The translations under genes were made by a program, and so were the position numbers. The notes beneath the pieces are model-generated. The model did no database searches and had not been told where the DNA came from. It worked only from the letters and a program-made list of their open reading frames with translations. Below are positions 22,281 to 33,911 of a stretch of 64,000 nucleotides of DNA, one piece after another. The DNA is from Polytrichum commune (lineage: Eukaryota > Streptophyta > Polytrichopsida > Polytrichales > Polytrichaceae), in NCBI GenBank assembly GCA_950295325.1, contig OX485806.1:50833169-50897168 (forward strand), given 5' to 3'. Positions within the stretch are counted from its first letter, which is position 1. The number at the start of each line of letters is the position of its first letter.

Positions 22281-24007
22281 GCATGACATGATGGAGAATG
22301 TGGGGGCTCCTTTCAACTTCCACCACAAAAGAATATTGAATTTAGCAATGGTATCCCAATTCATTGGCAATGCTAAGCTCACCGCTGTAATGATCTCATT
22401 TTTTTCGAGATCGGTGACCTTGTATGTCTCATACATACTGAACTCAAGCTCAATACGTGCATCGAAGTTGCTAACAACTACGATCTCAGCCCCATTGTCA
22501 TGAATCTCTTCTAACTCATCCTCAAACTCATCGTACATAGACATCGTGTCATCATTACAACACTTCTTTTGTGGTGGGGCCGGTGCATCATCTTTCTCGT
22601 GATCCAAATTAGCTAAAACCTCCCCTGTGCCAATCGAGCGCATAAACTCCCTTAGTTTTGTTTTTGCCTTAGTAACTAAAGCGTCGGGGACCTCCATCTT
22701 GCACATATGGTTTTTCATAACGGGATCCAGAAGTGTTGCTACAACATGGAGCATGTCGAGCTCCATCTTCTCTTGCACTAGTGGTGTCAAGAGGCACTTA
22801 CAAGCTATGATCGAAGGGGAGTCTTTGCTCGTCCTAACGGTACCATCGTCATTAATCACATCGTTCATAACATGTTTTAGATGTTTCAACAGTTGAAATC
22901 GCCAAAATACAACCTTGTGCAGTGTCGGCTCTTTGAAATGTTCGAGATCCAAAGTTGCCTTCTGAAATGGTGCCAACAAGTCAATTAACTGTTTCAAACA
23001 TGTCTCTGAGATTGAGGCAACTTTCTACAGTGCATCCTTCTGCTTCAATCGATCAATCACCTCAATTAGCATTTCAAAAACACTAAGCATGCAATGGTAT
23101 AGCGAGTTCCATCTGGTTGCATTATCTTGTTTCAGCATCTTTGACAACTTTGATTGAAGATTTGATTTTTATAAGTATGCGACCAAACTCTTACAGGCGT
23201 CAATGAGAGCGTATAGGGCCGCCATGTTGGGCTCATCAAGGTATCGGTAAAAAAACTTGTTATTCTTACCATCGACATGTTTCGTAGTCTTGTTGAGTAC
23301 GTAGGTCAAATAATTCGTGATTTTATGATCAATGCACCCTAACAAGTCAAACTCGCTTGAAATGCCATCTTCGGCAACGATGTTCGATCCACAATCCGCC
23401 ACAATAGTGATTTTATCAAACACCAAATCCTTGATACCGAAGATGTCCAAAGCTTCCTTGGACTCGTCCAAAACCATAACAGCGGTGTGGCTCTCATCGT
23501 GAACAAGCTTCACATGCAATGTTCGATCAAACAGAGCAAACTCTTCATCGATGTAATGCACCGTGACAGATATATAAGCTACCTTCTTGATACTGTCCGT
23601 CTAGAGATCAAGGGTGTTTGCCATGGATACGTCAGTAGCAATGTGTTCTTGAAGACGCTTTGCCACTATAGCGCGCCCCGCCGTCGCGCGAGTGTCTATA
23701 TTGCGTCTGGCGGGTAATTGGTTGACACAACAGGTCATCAACCATGAGTCACTTATTGCTTGCAACATCGATGTTCAAAGTTGTTTGAACAAGCTTTTTC
23801 AAACCCTGTCCGGCTATCGATTCAAATGGTTGGAGGTCAATCGCGCAAAAGTTGGCAGCCACAAATGTCATCGTCTTCTGTGAGGCCAAACCCACCACCC
23901 TTAAGCGTCCTAGTCCGGGTGATGGTTTTGAGACTCGCATGTGTCACACCAAAAGTAGCAACATAAGATATAAGTCCCATCTCAATGAACCCCCAACTTC
24001 TCTTAAG

Positions 24008-24187
24008 TCATGATGTTTTATTAATGCAATTTTCTTGAGTGGGTATAGCATTGGCCGCCTCAAGGGTCCATCCCACGGCCTTAGCTACACATGCTCTTAA
24101 GGACTTCCCTCTTGAAACCTTAGTTCTAGCCGTTGATTCTTCACTAGTGCTCGTCACCTCGCTGAAGTTGTGACTTGTTGACTCCAT
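24008..24187 (-). CDS. Small conserved ORF inside LTR-C
   Basis: A 59-codon frame starting MESTSHNFSEVTSTS, continuing ESTARTKVSRGKSLRACVAK and AVGWTLEA, and ending INKTS then TGA. ESTART and SLRACVAKA are shared with LTR-A, and the INKTS ending with LTR-B. Conservation is at protein level despite diverged DNA. No family is recognised. Confidence 0.5.
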   Translation of the reverse strand: MESTSHNFSEVTSTSEESTARTKVSRGKSLRACVAKAVGWTLEAANAIPTQENCINKTS

Positions 24188-24201
24188 GTGATGAATACAC
24201 A

Positions 24202-24217
24202 AGTGTTAAAAAACACT
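24202..24217 (-). other. Conserved hairpin in LTR-C
   Basis: AGTGTT, a four-base loop, AACACT. It lies just upstream (on the minus strand) of the small ORF, as in LTR-A and LTR-B. Confidence 0.55.
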
Positions 24218-24479
24218 CATCACTCTCATCACTTAGCATTACATCCTCTTCCGCAATTCTTCGCCATTCACTTCCAAGTTTGTTCATTATTCGCCATGGC
24301 ACCCTTAAGTGCTTGATTACAATCCCAACAACTTAACTACAAGTTCCCCCCCTTGATATCACCTTATGATGCCTTATAGTCAACTCCCTAGCTAAATGCT
24401 CATTACCTAATTAGCATTAGGTAATATTTTTATTAATTAACTATGACCCAATCTAATGTCCCAGCTGTCTAACTTCTAA

Positions 24480-24655
24480 ACCAAATACTGTATTTCCAGC
24501 AACTAAATAATGTATTTCCAGCAACTAACCCTCTGATTAAATACTGTAGTTCCAGCAACTAAATGTTGTATTTCCAGCAACTAAATACTGTAGTTCCAGC
24601 AACTAACCCTCTGACTAAATACTGTATTTCCAGCAACTAAATACTGTATTTCCCA
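24480..24655 (-). repeat. Minisatellite inside LTR-C
   Basis: About seven copies of a 23-base unit that reads ACTGTATTTCCAGCAACTAA on the plus strand, at the position where LTR-A and LTR-B carry other minisatellites. The block begins next to CCAGCTGTCTAACTTCTAA. Confidence 0.8.
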
Positions 24656-27059
24656 AAGCTCTAAAAGCTCAACTCCTTAGAAGAGAGAGAGCTTTAAATT
24701 CAACATGAATGTGGATGCTACAATTCTAAATGCCATGATTCCAAACACTATAAATCTAAATATCATGAATCTAAATTCTATAAGTCACATACAACAAGCT
24801 AGGCTCTAAATGTCTCAACCAAAGACTACTCCTAACTTCGAGGTGAATTAGTCTTGGTTCTTCACATTGAGGCCTTGCACGCACATGCGCTCCGTTCTTG
24901 CTTCCCACACCCACACTTATAACACGTGGGGTGCCAAAGAGCACGAAGGAAAGAGGATGAGAGAGGGAAAAGTGAGGGTTTATATAGTGAGTTGAGAGGG
25001 AGTAGGTGAACACCCTCAAGATAAGACCTTGTAATTTTTTCCTACTTTGTAGGCTCTCATCCTATCTTCTAAGCATTTGTCTCTTAAACTAACAACATAG
25101 ATCCTAATTCAAACATTTAAACCAAGGAACTACCCTTGGTTCACCACTCCCTACGCTCACCTAACTAAGGAATTTCTTCACGCTACCTACTTCTAATAAA
25201 TCCTCTCCACACTAGCCTAATGACTAAACATAACTTCATTCAAGCTTCACTCTTTTTATATTTTTGTGGATAATCATAAAACATCAAAACATAACTTCTA
25301 ATGGTTTCGAAGGGTTAAGAACACATGTGAGCACCATTTTGGGCTCACATCTTCTTATCATGTATGGTGGGGAAGCCCTTTGTTGCAAATACGTTCATTG
25401 CTCCACTCCCCGATCTTTCAGCCTTAGGACACTTATGATCACTCGTGGTGCTGGTACCTGTGGTTTTCTTGAACGTGTATATTTTCTTGCAATTGAAGCA
25501 CGTTGCGTACTTGCAGTCCTTAACATGTTGCTGCACGATGCCAATTTTTTTCCAAAGAGCAAAGTTTAGACCAGCATGGTTCTTGCGCAGCGAAAATACA
25601 CGATCGGCATCATTCGGCGATGTCTTCTTTACTTCCTTCTCGATCACTTGTGCATTTAGCAAACTAGAGCTAGATGCCACCATCTCAATAAGCAGTAGTC
25701 ACTCACTTGTGGGCGCTAAATTTTTGTTTTGCCTTGATGAGATTTGCCCTAATTCATGTTCAAATAAAGTTTTCCCATAATGCACATGATGAGTCAAACA
25801 AGTTTTTTATGCGAAGACGGACCGCCATTTCTACTGACACACTCATACATGTATAGGTCAATGAGGTTGAGGTCCAACTCCAAATGAGCGAAGTAAAATA
25901 CAGATTCAAGACCTTATTTGGAGCAGTGATCGGGGAGAGGTTTGGTTGTAACCGGTTGAGATCCTAGTGTTTGCAAGTCTAACCAGTTACTTGTTGACAT
26001 CCTCTGGATTTCCTTTATCGAATCGGGGTATATTCTATAAATTCCTCTAAAATGATCGATAATTTTCCAGCAGTCTTCAACTTCAACGTTTGGAGCACAA
26101 CATATTACAAACATGCCAGACAGCCGTCATCATTGTGCACAATATTAAAGAGATGTTTTGTCCGCCGATCCCGCATGTCAATATTTCATCAAATTCTCAA
26201 AATGCGACAAGTTGTTGCGCTCAAGAATGCAAGTTATGAGTAATTTGTGAAAATTTGCGGAGAATTATGACCAAAGGTCCCACAATTCCAAATGAGCAAA
26301 GAAATATATGGATTCAAGACTGATCCGAGAACTCATGTTTGTGGAATTGAATCAATCTCTCATGGAGTTGAGACCTCATTCTTGGACTACTCACTAGGTG
26401 CGAAAGATGGATTGGGTGTTCAGGGAACTTGTGATTCCATCATCTCACTGTCTGAAATGCAACAAAACACAACAATTACAAAGTGGACGTTGAGATCGCC
26501 GGTGGCAAGGGAGTTGTTTCCGGCGGCGAGGGGACGTGTTGCAACTTCGAAGCTCTGGCGATGGCAGATGTGGATCGCTCAGGAGCTCCAAGCTTCGACC
26601 CACAATTTCCCCTCCACTTCACACTCCAGACACCAACTCAAAACCTTTTTTTCTTAGGCCACAAAAATTGGGTTAAGGATTGCGGGTGCAAAATTGCATC
26701 GACAAATCGAGAGAAATCGGGGAAGAATTTGCAACCAGATTCCACCGTAGCTGTTTCCGGCGGCGAGGGAGTTGTTTCCAGCAACAGGTCATGTTTTGAT
26801 TCACAACATTTTTTCCTCTCGCTCCCTACCACTTTACAACATCCTCTCTTTCTTGAGTTTTGGAATCCTCTTGGCAGGACTAGGTTTAAGGTAGGGTGGG
26901 AAAAATAGAAGCACAAGAAAGTGACAAAAAAAAGACCGAGGATTCTTGGGAGCCTAGGGACACACTGAAGGATGGACTCACCTTACTGGGTGAAGGTGAT
27001 TCGGTGCTCTTACCCTCGAAAGCATTGAATGAGAGCCCATTCAATGACCCCTTCCAATA

Positions 27060-27205
27060 TGCTTTGCTTTAGCCCATGCTCACCCATGAATAATAATATC
27101 GAACTCATGCCCACCCATGAGCAATAATATCACACCCATGCCCACCCAAAACCCATGGGCATGGGTGGGAATGGGCATGGGCATGGGTATGGGCACCCAA
27201 TGTAG
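27060..27205. repeat. Right subterminal repeats of the hAT element
   Basis: Dense array of GGGCATGGG, CATGCCCACCCATG and related motifs within 150 bases of the right end, matching the left-end motifs in inverse orientation. Confidence 0.75.
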
Positions 27206-27220
27206 GGCTATGTTATGCAC

Positions 27221-28084
27221 CTACATGTGAATTTGGTTTTTCATAAATCATAAGCACTACAATATATCTTCTATGGTTATTATAATGGATTTTAAACATT
27301 GAATACCATCACTATGTATATGTGGATTGGAGGTGCATCTATTCATCCTTTGACAACATAGTGGACGCCACATTTTTGACATTTGGGGGGACTTTGCCAT
27401 GTTATATGCCATCTTGGCACCATTGCACATTATTATACCCTCACCTCATTGTGGTGGTTTGTGTCAAAGACAATCTCCCGTGGCAAAATGAAATTTATTG
27501 GAAAGTGCTTAGGAGAATATGCTTGAATGCATAAGATTACCATTTTCTTCATGTTTTTTTCATTTTAAACTCTTTCAATATATTATTCTTCCATAATGAG
27601 CCCTAACAATTTTTTGTATTGTTCCAAGACAATGAAGAAAGTGATGTCATTTCCTACTTGCACAATCATCATATGCAAATTTTGTTGCAATGATTATGAT
27701 TGCAACTTCAACAATACCACACCACAGTAGGTTGTCAAGTTATGATCATCGCATGTTGCCATTTGTCAATGTCAAGGTAGAGGGGTGTGATGAACATGAA
27801 AATGATCATGAGGATGAAGAGGGAATGGAAGACAATAGGGATAGTTTTCTACTTATGGTTTTACATAGATTGTGTTGAGAGAATATGCTATTTGGAATTT
27901 TATGACAATGTTTGGATTTTTGGTTTTGAAAACAAAAAACATTCATAATGAGTGCACAATGATTTGTGTGAGCAATTTTCTTCAATGCCAACAACCTTAA
28001 AAAATGAGGAAATTTGTCAGTTGATGTTAATGTGGGCGTTAGAGATTTGTAGCTAAACATGAATGTATTTCTTTGGATTTTTGA
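27221..28084. other. AT-rich interval, possible eroded start of PIF/Harbinger copy 2
   Basis: No intact gene. A short plus-strand segment at about 27780-27878 (GMEDNRDSFLLMVLHRLC) weakly resembles the transposase N-terminal text LEDNILLVYTMMMVAC at 7.1 kb and could be the beginning of the degraded copy that becomes clear after 28.08 kb. Confidence 0.35.
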
Positions 28085-28800
28085 ATTCAACTCAAATTTT
28101 ATGCTTTGGGAGTTTGAAAAATTGTGCAAGTCAATTGTTCCCATTTGATTGATAGTGCTAGCTCATCCACGTTGGCTAAGAATATTAATGGTCGCCCTAC
28201 TAAATTATCTCTTGAGCAATAGTTTCATTTATTTATGAAGGATGATGATGTGTTTACTTAAATTTTGTTATTAGAATTGGTCTAGATCCTTTTCATGTGA
28301 TGATGAGATATTTATGTTTGGTTGTATTAATTATTCTCTTAAAAAGGAGATCCAATGGCCGGATGCAAATGTGCAACGCCATCTTGGCAACATGAAGATA
28401 GATTTCCTTGGCTGCATTAAAAATAAACGAAAATACTTTGGTGGAGATTTCAAAACCTTGGAAGAACAATATGCACACCAAATGATTCAATAGGAGGGAA
28501 AATTTGTATTGCATGATAAACACCATTGTGGTTAGTCATGACAATATGTCCATACATTTGGACTTTGGCCAACCAGGGTTTTTTCATGACATCACTCTTT
28601 TTACATACTCCAACTATTACCATAATTTGGTGCAATTATTTTGCTCATTTTGGCGAGTGCTTCAAATACTTGCTAGGCAATTTGGGATATTTAGGAAAGG
28701 AGATGTGCATTACGCGGCGGCCTGGCCAATATAAATTAAAAATGCACTCAAAGCATTTAACTAAATGCATCCCAACTATTGACTTAGGGTAGAATGGGGG
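28085..28800 (+). pseudogene. PIF/Harbinger transposase fragment, copy 2
   Basis: Plus-strand remnant matching the transposase at 6.05-7.22 kb over most of its length but in shifting frames: NFMLWEFEKLCKSIVP, NGRPTKLSLEQ (compare GRPMKLAPEQ), LKKEIQWPDANVQRHLGN, FLGCIKN, NTIVVSHDNMSIHLDFGQPG, FHDITLF and YLLGNLGYLGKEMCITRR. The first catalytic Asp region is altered (GCIKN in place of GIIDG) and there are many stops, so the copy is dead and clearly older than the first one. Confidence 0.75.
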
Positions 28801-28921
28801 TACTAAAAGGTCTAAAGAGGAAACAATGTTGTTTAATGATTTGCTTTGATTTTGCACAAAACCAAAATAAAATTATAGGTTTTGTGTTTGTGCTTTAATG
28901 ACCAATTCCTTCACCGAATGT

Positions 28922-29886
28922 CATGCACCTCTCCATGAGGAGTGCCCGAAACACCATGGGCACAAGGGGGACCCCGGAGTGACACCCAGGACTTGTGGCG
29001 CCGTTGGTGAGAGGGCCCAAGTAATCCTAGTGTAGGTGAGGGCCCCGGGCGTTGAGAACGCCTCCCACCCACGGAGACTAGGAGGCACAAGGGTAGGGCC
29101 ATGAGCTATGCGTAGCTTATGGCGTGGTGATTCCAAAAAGCTCAAGAACACCTCAATCGGAGGTGTGAGCTAGGAGTTATGGCAATTTGAGTGGGGCGTT
29201 GTCTTGGTACAGCAGTGGCCTGGGAGTGGTTCCCGGGACTGCCAAGGTTTGAACATTGAACAGGCCTAACCTCCTCAATACTTGGCCAAATGAGGCAAGT
29301 GAGGAGTCAATCGGCATCCACGTGAAGCGTAGATGAAGATGAAGTGGTTTCTTGTCAGAATTAGACATCATCCAACGAAGCTATGATGGTCTGAAGCTGT
29401 TGGGGGCTTCTAGGCCCAACAGCTAAGGGAAAATGTCTACTTGGCCCCAACTCTTGGTAGGGAGACAAAAGGTTTCTTGACGGTGGGGTAGGGGCCCCGC
29501 ATAGAGTGCTAGAGGCTTATATGGGTGAGGTGGTGTGGCCTCACCCACCCGAGGCCGAACGGCACGGCCTCCATGGGCATTGGCCCAATGTAAGGCCAAA
29601 GTTGCCTAGTATGGTTTGGGTTGTTGTAGTGTTGCTCCGGCAATGCGATGATCAACATAAGATTGGACTTCCATGGATGGATGTCCACATCTAAGGATTG
29701 GTTACTGATTAAGGGGTGAGTCTCGAAAGTAAAGTAGGAGGGTTGGTTCCCCTCCTATGAACTATAAGGTCCGGGGTAGAACGAGCTAATCATTGGCATG
29801 GCGAAATGCGAAGGGTTAGCGCTCGTAACCTTTGCTAGAAATGAAAATTGGCAAGATTGTTAAGGGAGCTAGCAAGGGTTGCGACA
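28922..29886 (-). repeat. RepB copy 1, unclassified 960-bp dispersed repeat
   Basis: Nearly full copy. The left end is the constant GCACCTCTCCATGAGGAGTG; the right end is GGTTGCGACA. It includes a GC-rich first third (GGGCCCAAGT, GAGGGCCCCGGGCG) and the text GAGGTGGTGTGGCC. Several frames are open by chance in the GC-rich part but differ between copies. The orientation is arbitrary: minus is used because on that strand the truncated copies would all share an intact 3' end and there is a TATATAAG-like box (CCATATAAGCC). Confidence 0.75.
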
Positions 29887-32735
29887 CCGAAAGAACGTAG
29901 ATGCTACCTACCATGTTGTAGGGTACCAAATTAAAAAAGGATATTTGGGATGGGGATCATTATAGTACACATAGGAATTATGTTTATCACAAATGTATTC
30001 ATATGGCCAAAAAATGATTTGCAATCCATATACCATAAGTCATTTATGGAGAATAGTGAGAAAAAAGAAATTAAAGCCTACATAGAGGTGGACCATGAAC
30101 CCATATGGTTTCTTTGTAGTATTGTTGGCCATCAAAACTGAGAGTACACTAAGAATCTCCATGCTCTATCAATATTTGATAAGGTAAAGAACAATTGGAA
30201 ATCATGCATAGGGTGCAAAGGTGGTTTGCCATCCTTATTGAACCTCTCCACTAGGTGGGGTCATTTTGCATGCAACACTATACAATTAAGCAACCCATGT
30301 ATGAAAAGCACGGACGGGTCATTCATGGTTACATTGTATTCATTAGAAATGTGTATGCCAATAGGAGAGTTGTTGAATTAATTCATGCCATTACCACACA
30401 ATACGACATCTAGCTCTCAAAGCATTCATTTGTGTGGGTGAAGTAACTCCTCCAAATAGCATCAAGAAAATAACTTGCAGACATGTGACATCATGAAAAA
30501 ACCATGAATAACTAAAGTTTACACAAATAAAATGACCATGGTGGTCAACCACAACAATGTTGTTAATAGTTTAGATTTTCTTTTTTCTGCTAAAAAACGT
30601 AGCATGATTAAGATCTTTGTAAGGCTATGGATTTTGATAAGTATCTCACTAATGAAGCTTATACAACCCATCAAACCAAGGGCCTCACGTTTGTAACCAT
30701 TGGGCCATTCTAATTATGAGAAAAGACCTTCATCGTGTAGGATGCCACGAAAATCACATTGTTGTTTAAAGCACTCTAAGCGAATTCCATCTTTAAACGT
30801 TTAGCATGTTAATGTTGTGAAGTTCAAGAAACAAAAAGAAAAAAATTATTCTTTGTTTAGGTGTGAGTTTATAAGGACGAGCCCTTGGCTTCCAAAGATT
30901 GTTGAGGTTGCCTTCTAGTCGGTAGACTTCCCCAACCTTAGATGGTGCAATTTGCTATTAAATAGTGAACACAAATCTTATAACTATGGAGGAGTAGGTT
31001 AGCTAATGTCTTAACTTCATTGTATATAATTTGTTTGAATGATGATATATCCCAAGTATATTTTGAACTTCTTTGGAATAGTCTATGATCACATACGTAT
31101 ATGTCCTATTATTTAGTTTGTAAAACTTTAATGTGGTTCAAACTTTATCCTTTGGAAACTATTTTGAAACCTTATGCATTTATGTGCTCAAGTAATATTG
31201 ATTATGTTTCCCAAAAATCATAATGTCAAGGTTTAAGTGCCCCATAGAGTAAAAAATGTTTGTAATCCTCAATACCTCTACTTTCATATAATGTTTAATA
31301 TGAATTTTTATGAAAAAATCCAAATTTGTAAGTACTAGATCAATTGTTCAACTACAACAATTTTAGTCCCTAATTCGTTCACACTAGTTTTTTGATTAAT
31401 TGTGATCATTTGTATGATTAATATTAATAAATCATTAATTTATAATTTATAAAATTAGAATATGGTCGTTGTAAGGCAAAATTTCCAATAAAATTAATCT
31501 TAAGTAGCATGTGATGAGTGATTTCCTACTTTATGGCTTCTTGCATGATTAATCTTTCATCCTCCTTTCACGTGATGATTTTCACCATGCTGAATCAACC
31601 TCATATGCTCTTGGACTTTGATGATGAATTCTAACTATGTATTGTCGATTCTACAAGTGGGGCTACCACATACCTTAGTAATTGATTACAACATCCGAAC
31701 CTCATGACTATATATATCAAGTAATTCCCATCGACAATGTTTGAATTCGGACACCTATGTTTTGGATTGCATCTTGTGATTACTTTGATTGAAACAAGAG
31801 GCTTCTCTTTACCTTGATTAATCCAGTTGATTGAATCTTCAAAAAAACTCCTTGAAATTGATCCGATTGATCGATTATTCTTTGAGTATTTTCCTGACCA
31901 ATCTTCTCTTGTAAGTGCACAAAGGAAGTAATAATTTTTTAAAAAACGTTTTTTTCATTCTTCCAAGTGCTTATATGGTCTTTGAATCCTAATTTTTAGC
32001 TAGTATCACTATATTCGTTAATTTGAGACTTTCTCTTGTCTCAAATTAATATATGGACCACAACAACATGGTCTAATGTTTGGGTCGTCCTACCTAAACC
32101 ATCTTGATATGAGTTCTTAATTGAGTTCTTGATATGAACACCCACTTCAAAGTATTTGCATCTTACAACATTCTCCAATATCTGTGTGATTTTATCCATG
32201 TTCTTATATTTGTAACTGTCTCAAAATGCCAAAAAAGTCCCAAATTAACGAATATAGGTCTAATGGGTCCTTAAATGCATCAAACTTTTATAGATTCATC
32301 TTAAAGTCTTGTGCATGGTACAATTTTCAAAGTCACAAGTGATTTCATTTCCAAATTTCTTTATATATCTAAGCTTTCAAGTGTTCTAGATTTCATAATT
32401 GGTACGAGTTGGTACGTATCCCAATTCTCAAAATTTTGAATTACCAAATTCTAAAATTTTCCATTTGCTTGCAATTCCTAAATCAAAATTTCAAGTATCC
32501 AAATTATTCAAATTAACTTAGAAGAAAAAAATTCAAGTATCCAAGTTCTTCAAATTTCTTCAATTCCTAAGTCCAGGTTCCAAATATCTAAATTCTTCAA
32601 ATTTCTTCAATTTCCAAGTAAAAATTCCAAATATCCAAGTTCCTCGAATTTATTCAATTACTAAGCGATCAAGTTCTTCAATGTCTTCTAAAGTCTCGAG
32701 TAACCAAGATCTTCAATTTCTTCAAAAGTCTCAAG
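29887..32735. other. AT-rich non-coding interval
   Basis: No gene or recognised element. The final part (about 32470-32735) is an imperfect tandem series with unit text AAATTCTTCAAATTTCTTCAA and CCAAGTTCTTC, period roughly 50 bases. Confidence 0.55.
32470..32735 (+). repeat. Degenerate TTCTTCAA tandem repeat
   Basis: Repeated phrases AATTCTTCAAATTTCTTCAA, CCAAATATCC and CAAGTTCTTCAA at roughly 45-55 base spacing. No coding potential. Confidence 0.6.
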
Positions 32736-32829
32736 TAATGGATCTCTGTATTTTTGTGCTACGAGCATTTCTAGGACGCCTCCCGCGGGCAGCGTTCAGG
32801 CTCAGGCAGCCCGATCCTATCTAGCCTTG

Positions 32830-32940
32830 CTCGACCTGCCCTTCGTTCCCGACCCGTCCTTCCTTCCTAACCTGGCCTGCTTGCTCGACCTGGCCTTCTT
32901 GCCCGTGTCCGCCTTCCTGCCCGACCCGGCCTTCAATCTG
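32830..32940 (+). repeat. GC-rich short-period repeat
   Basis: Iterated CTCGACCTGGCCTTC, CCCGACCCG and TTCCTGCC phrases. They make one frame appear Leu/Pro-rich and the opposite strand Gly/Gln/Val-rich. I treat both frames as by-products of the repeat. Confidence 0.5.
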
Positions 32941-33147
32941 TCCAATCGTCGTCCGTTCGTCCAGCCCCACCCCGAGCCCTATCTCCGCCATTCTTCCTCC
33001 CACGCACCGCTGGAGAACTCCAGAGCTCCTCAACACCTGTCCAAAGCGCCATGTTGCTAGTTTAGGGTTTGGAATAGTTGTAACTTGTGTTGACGCTATC
33101 CTAGTCTCTCGCCATGGAGGTTGACGTTGTGGGCCTAGGAGCAAAAC

Positions 33148-33911
33148 ATGTCTCCTTCAAGGAAGAGTTTCATTTTAGCAGAGGAGGTGTTGGAGGATCT
33201 GGGGGATGGAGAGGCGTCAATTTTTTATTTGCAAATTTGTGAAAGTACAGTTGTCCACAAGGATAGAAAATCTGCTGCACAGGAAAGGTTTAGGGTTAGG
33301 GATGTCACTCTCAGAAATCTGCAGGCGAAGTTGCAGATCCCACCCCTTGGGCCCGTTGAAAGGACTGACATTTCTTGGGAGGAGAAAATCAACGAGGGAC
33401 GGGGTAGGAGCAAGAATACATGCAAAGCCATAATTCCTTGGGACAACCTCCAAGATTATTGTTGTTGAGCAGAGTATGTGAGACTTCCCGTGCGCATTCA
33501 ATGAGGTTTACAATTTAGGGCACAAGGAAGGTATTGCGGAGAATGCAAAAAAAAAAGTTTCTTGCAAAAGATTGAGTAAGTTGCACCATGCCCTGTCAAT
33601 TAAGTAACTTGAAGTTTGCATTTTGATGAATAGGGTTTAGGGTTTTAGGGTTTCTTACAATATTGGACTGTTTTTGTGGATTGTTCTCATGATTTTTTGG
33701 TTTATGCAATAGATTTCATTACGAGTACGGACCAATATATAGGACAAGTGAGGCAAATAAGGAGGTGGACAAGATATTTAAGAGCGCTTTGAAGTCAAAG
33801 CTATCTACAAACCAAAAGAAAGCCAAGAAACGAGTCGAGAAGCAAAACAAGAAGGTTGAGAAAGAATCTACGAAGCAATCTGCCCTAGATGTCAAGAAGT
33901 TGGAAGAGTGA
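33148..33911 (+). pseudogene. Unrecognised gene fragment, at least two exon-like segments
   Basis: A 107-codon frame (33148-33468) starts MSPSRKSFILAEEVLEDLGD and reads like real protein (VRDVTLRNLQAKLQIPPLGP, IPWDNLQDY). After a stop, a further coding-like stretch follows in another frame (FPCAFNEVYNLGHKEG, NAKKKVSCKR, to about 33590). A third segment at 33714-33911 begins after TTATGCAATAG, a plausible splice acceptor, and encodes YEYGPIYRTSEANKEVDK followed by a Lys-rich helix ending KKLEE then TGA. I do not recognise a family. It could be a decayed three-exon gene or an internal part of a transposon protein. Confidence 0.35.
33632..33655 (+). repeat. Short plant-type telomere-like run
   Basis: GGGTTTAGGGTTTTAGGGTTTC: two and a half imperfect TTTAGGG units. 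Such runs are common interstitially in plants, and this one lies in the putative intron of the fragment at 33.1-33.9 kb. Confidence 0.5.

Larger units (their letters stand above)
23879..25349 (-). mobile_element. LTR-C: solo LTR inserted in the hAT transposase gene
   Basis: A 1471-bp LTR in minus orientation with the perfect 5-bp duplication TCTTC (23874-23878 and 25350-25354). On its own strand it starts TGTGAGCCCAAAATGGTGC and ends TTTGGCCTCACA. It has a TATA box (24979-24986, minus), downstream text nearly identical to LTR-A, a minisatellite, a hairpin and the small ORF. Because it interrupts the hAT transposase reading frame, the hAT insertion is older. Confidence 0.95.
22245..25683 (-). 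pseudogene. hAT transposase, split by LTR-C
   Basis: Reading leftward: start at 25683 (MVASSSSLL); BED zinc-finger-like segment with FALWKKIG, ATCFNCKKIY and SDHKCPK (about 25400-25600); interruption by LTR-C (23879-25349); KKMTFVAANFCAIDLQPFES; VNQLPARRNIDTRAT; YISVTVHYIDEEFALFD; ADCGSNIVAEDG with a catalytic-Asp-type motif; QDNATRWNSLY; VVATLLDPVMKNHM; and the hAT C-terminal dimerisation region ending in NMNWDT-like text and ILLWWKLKGAP near 22300. Damage includes the LTR, a frameshift and stop in 23.6-23.8 kb, a TAA before the TRWNS segment, a TAG near 23026 and truncation of the dimerisation domain at the element end. Confidence 0.88.
22195..27212 (-). mobile_element. hAT transposon, non-functional, with nested solo LTR
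   Basis: The element is bounded by the perfect 8-bp target duplication TTATGCAC (22187-22194 and 27213-27220). Its ends are imperfect inverted repeats: CAGAGCCCAACATT on the left and CATAGCCCTACATT read inward from the right. Just inside each end are runs of GGGCATGGGTGGG-type motifs (CCCATGCCCACCCAT on the left), the usual subterminal binding repeats of hAT elements. It contains a decayed hAT transposase on the minus strand. Length without the inserted LTR and its duplication is about 3.5 kb, a normal size for an autonomous hAT element. Confidence 0.92.

Noticed and set aside
28911-29151. Overlapping minus-strand frames in RepB, repeated in other copies
   Set aside because: Openness follows from GC-rich repeat sequence. 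The frames shift between copies by indels, and none keeps a start or stop.
32821-33144. 107-codon Gly/Gln-rich minus frame
   Set aside because: Produced by the short-period GC-rich repeat at 32830-32940; no conserved feature.
33632-33655. Telomere or chromosome end
   Set aside because: Only two and a half TTTAGGG-like units, interstitial.
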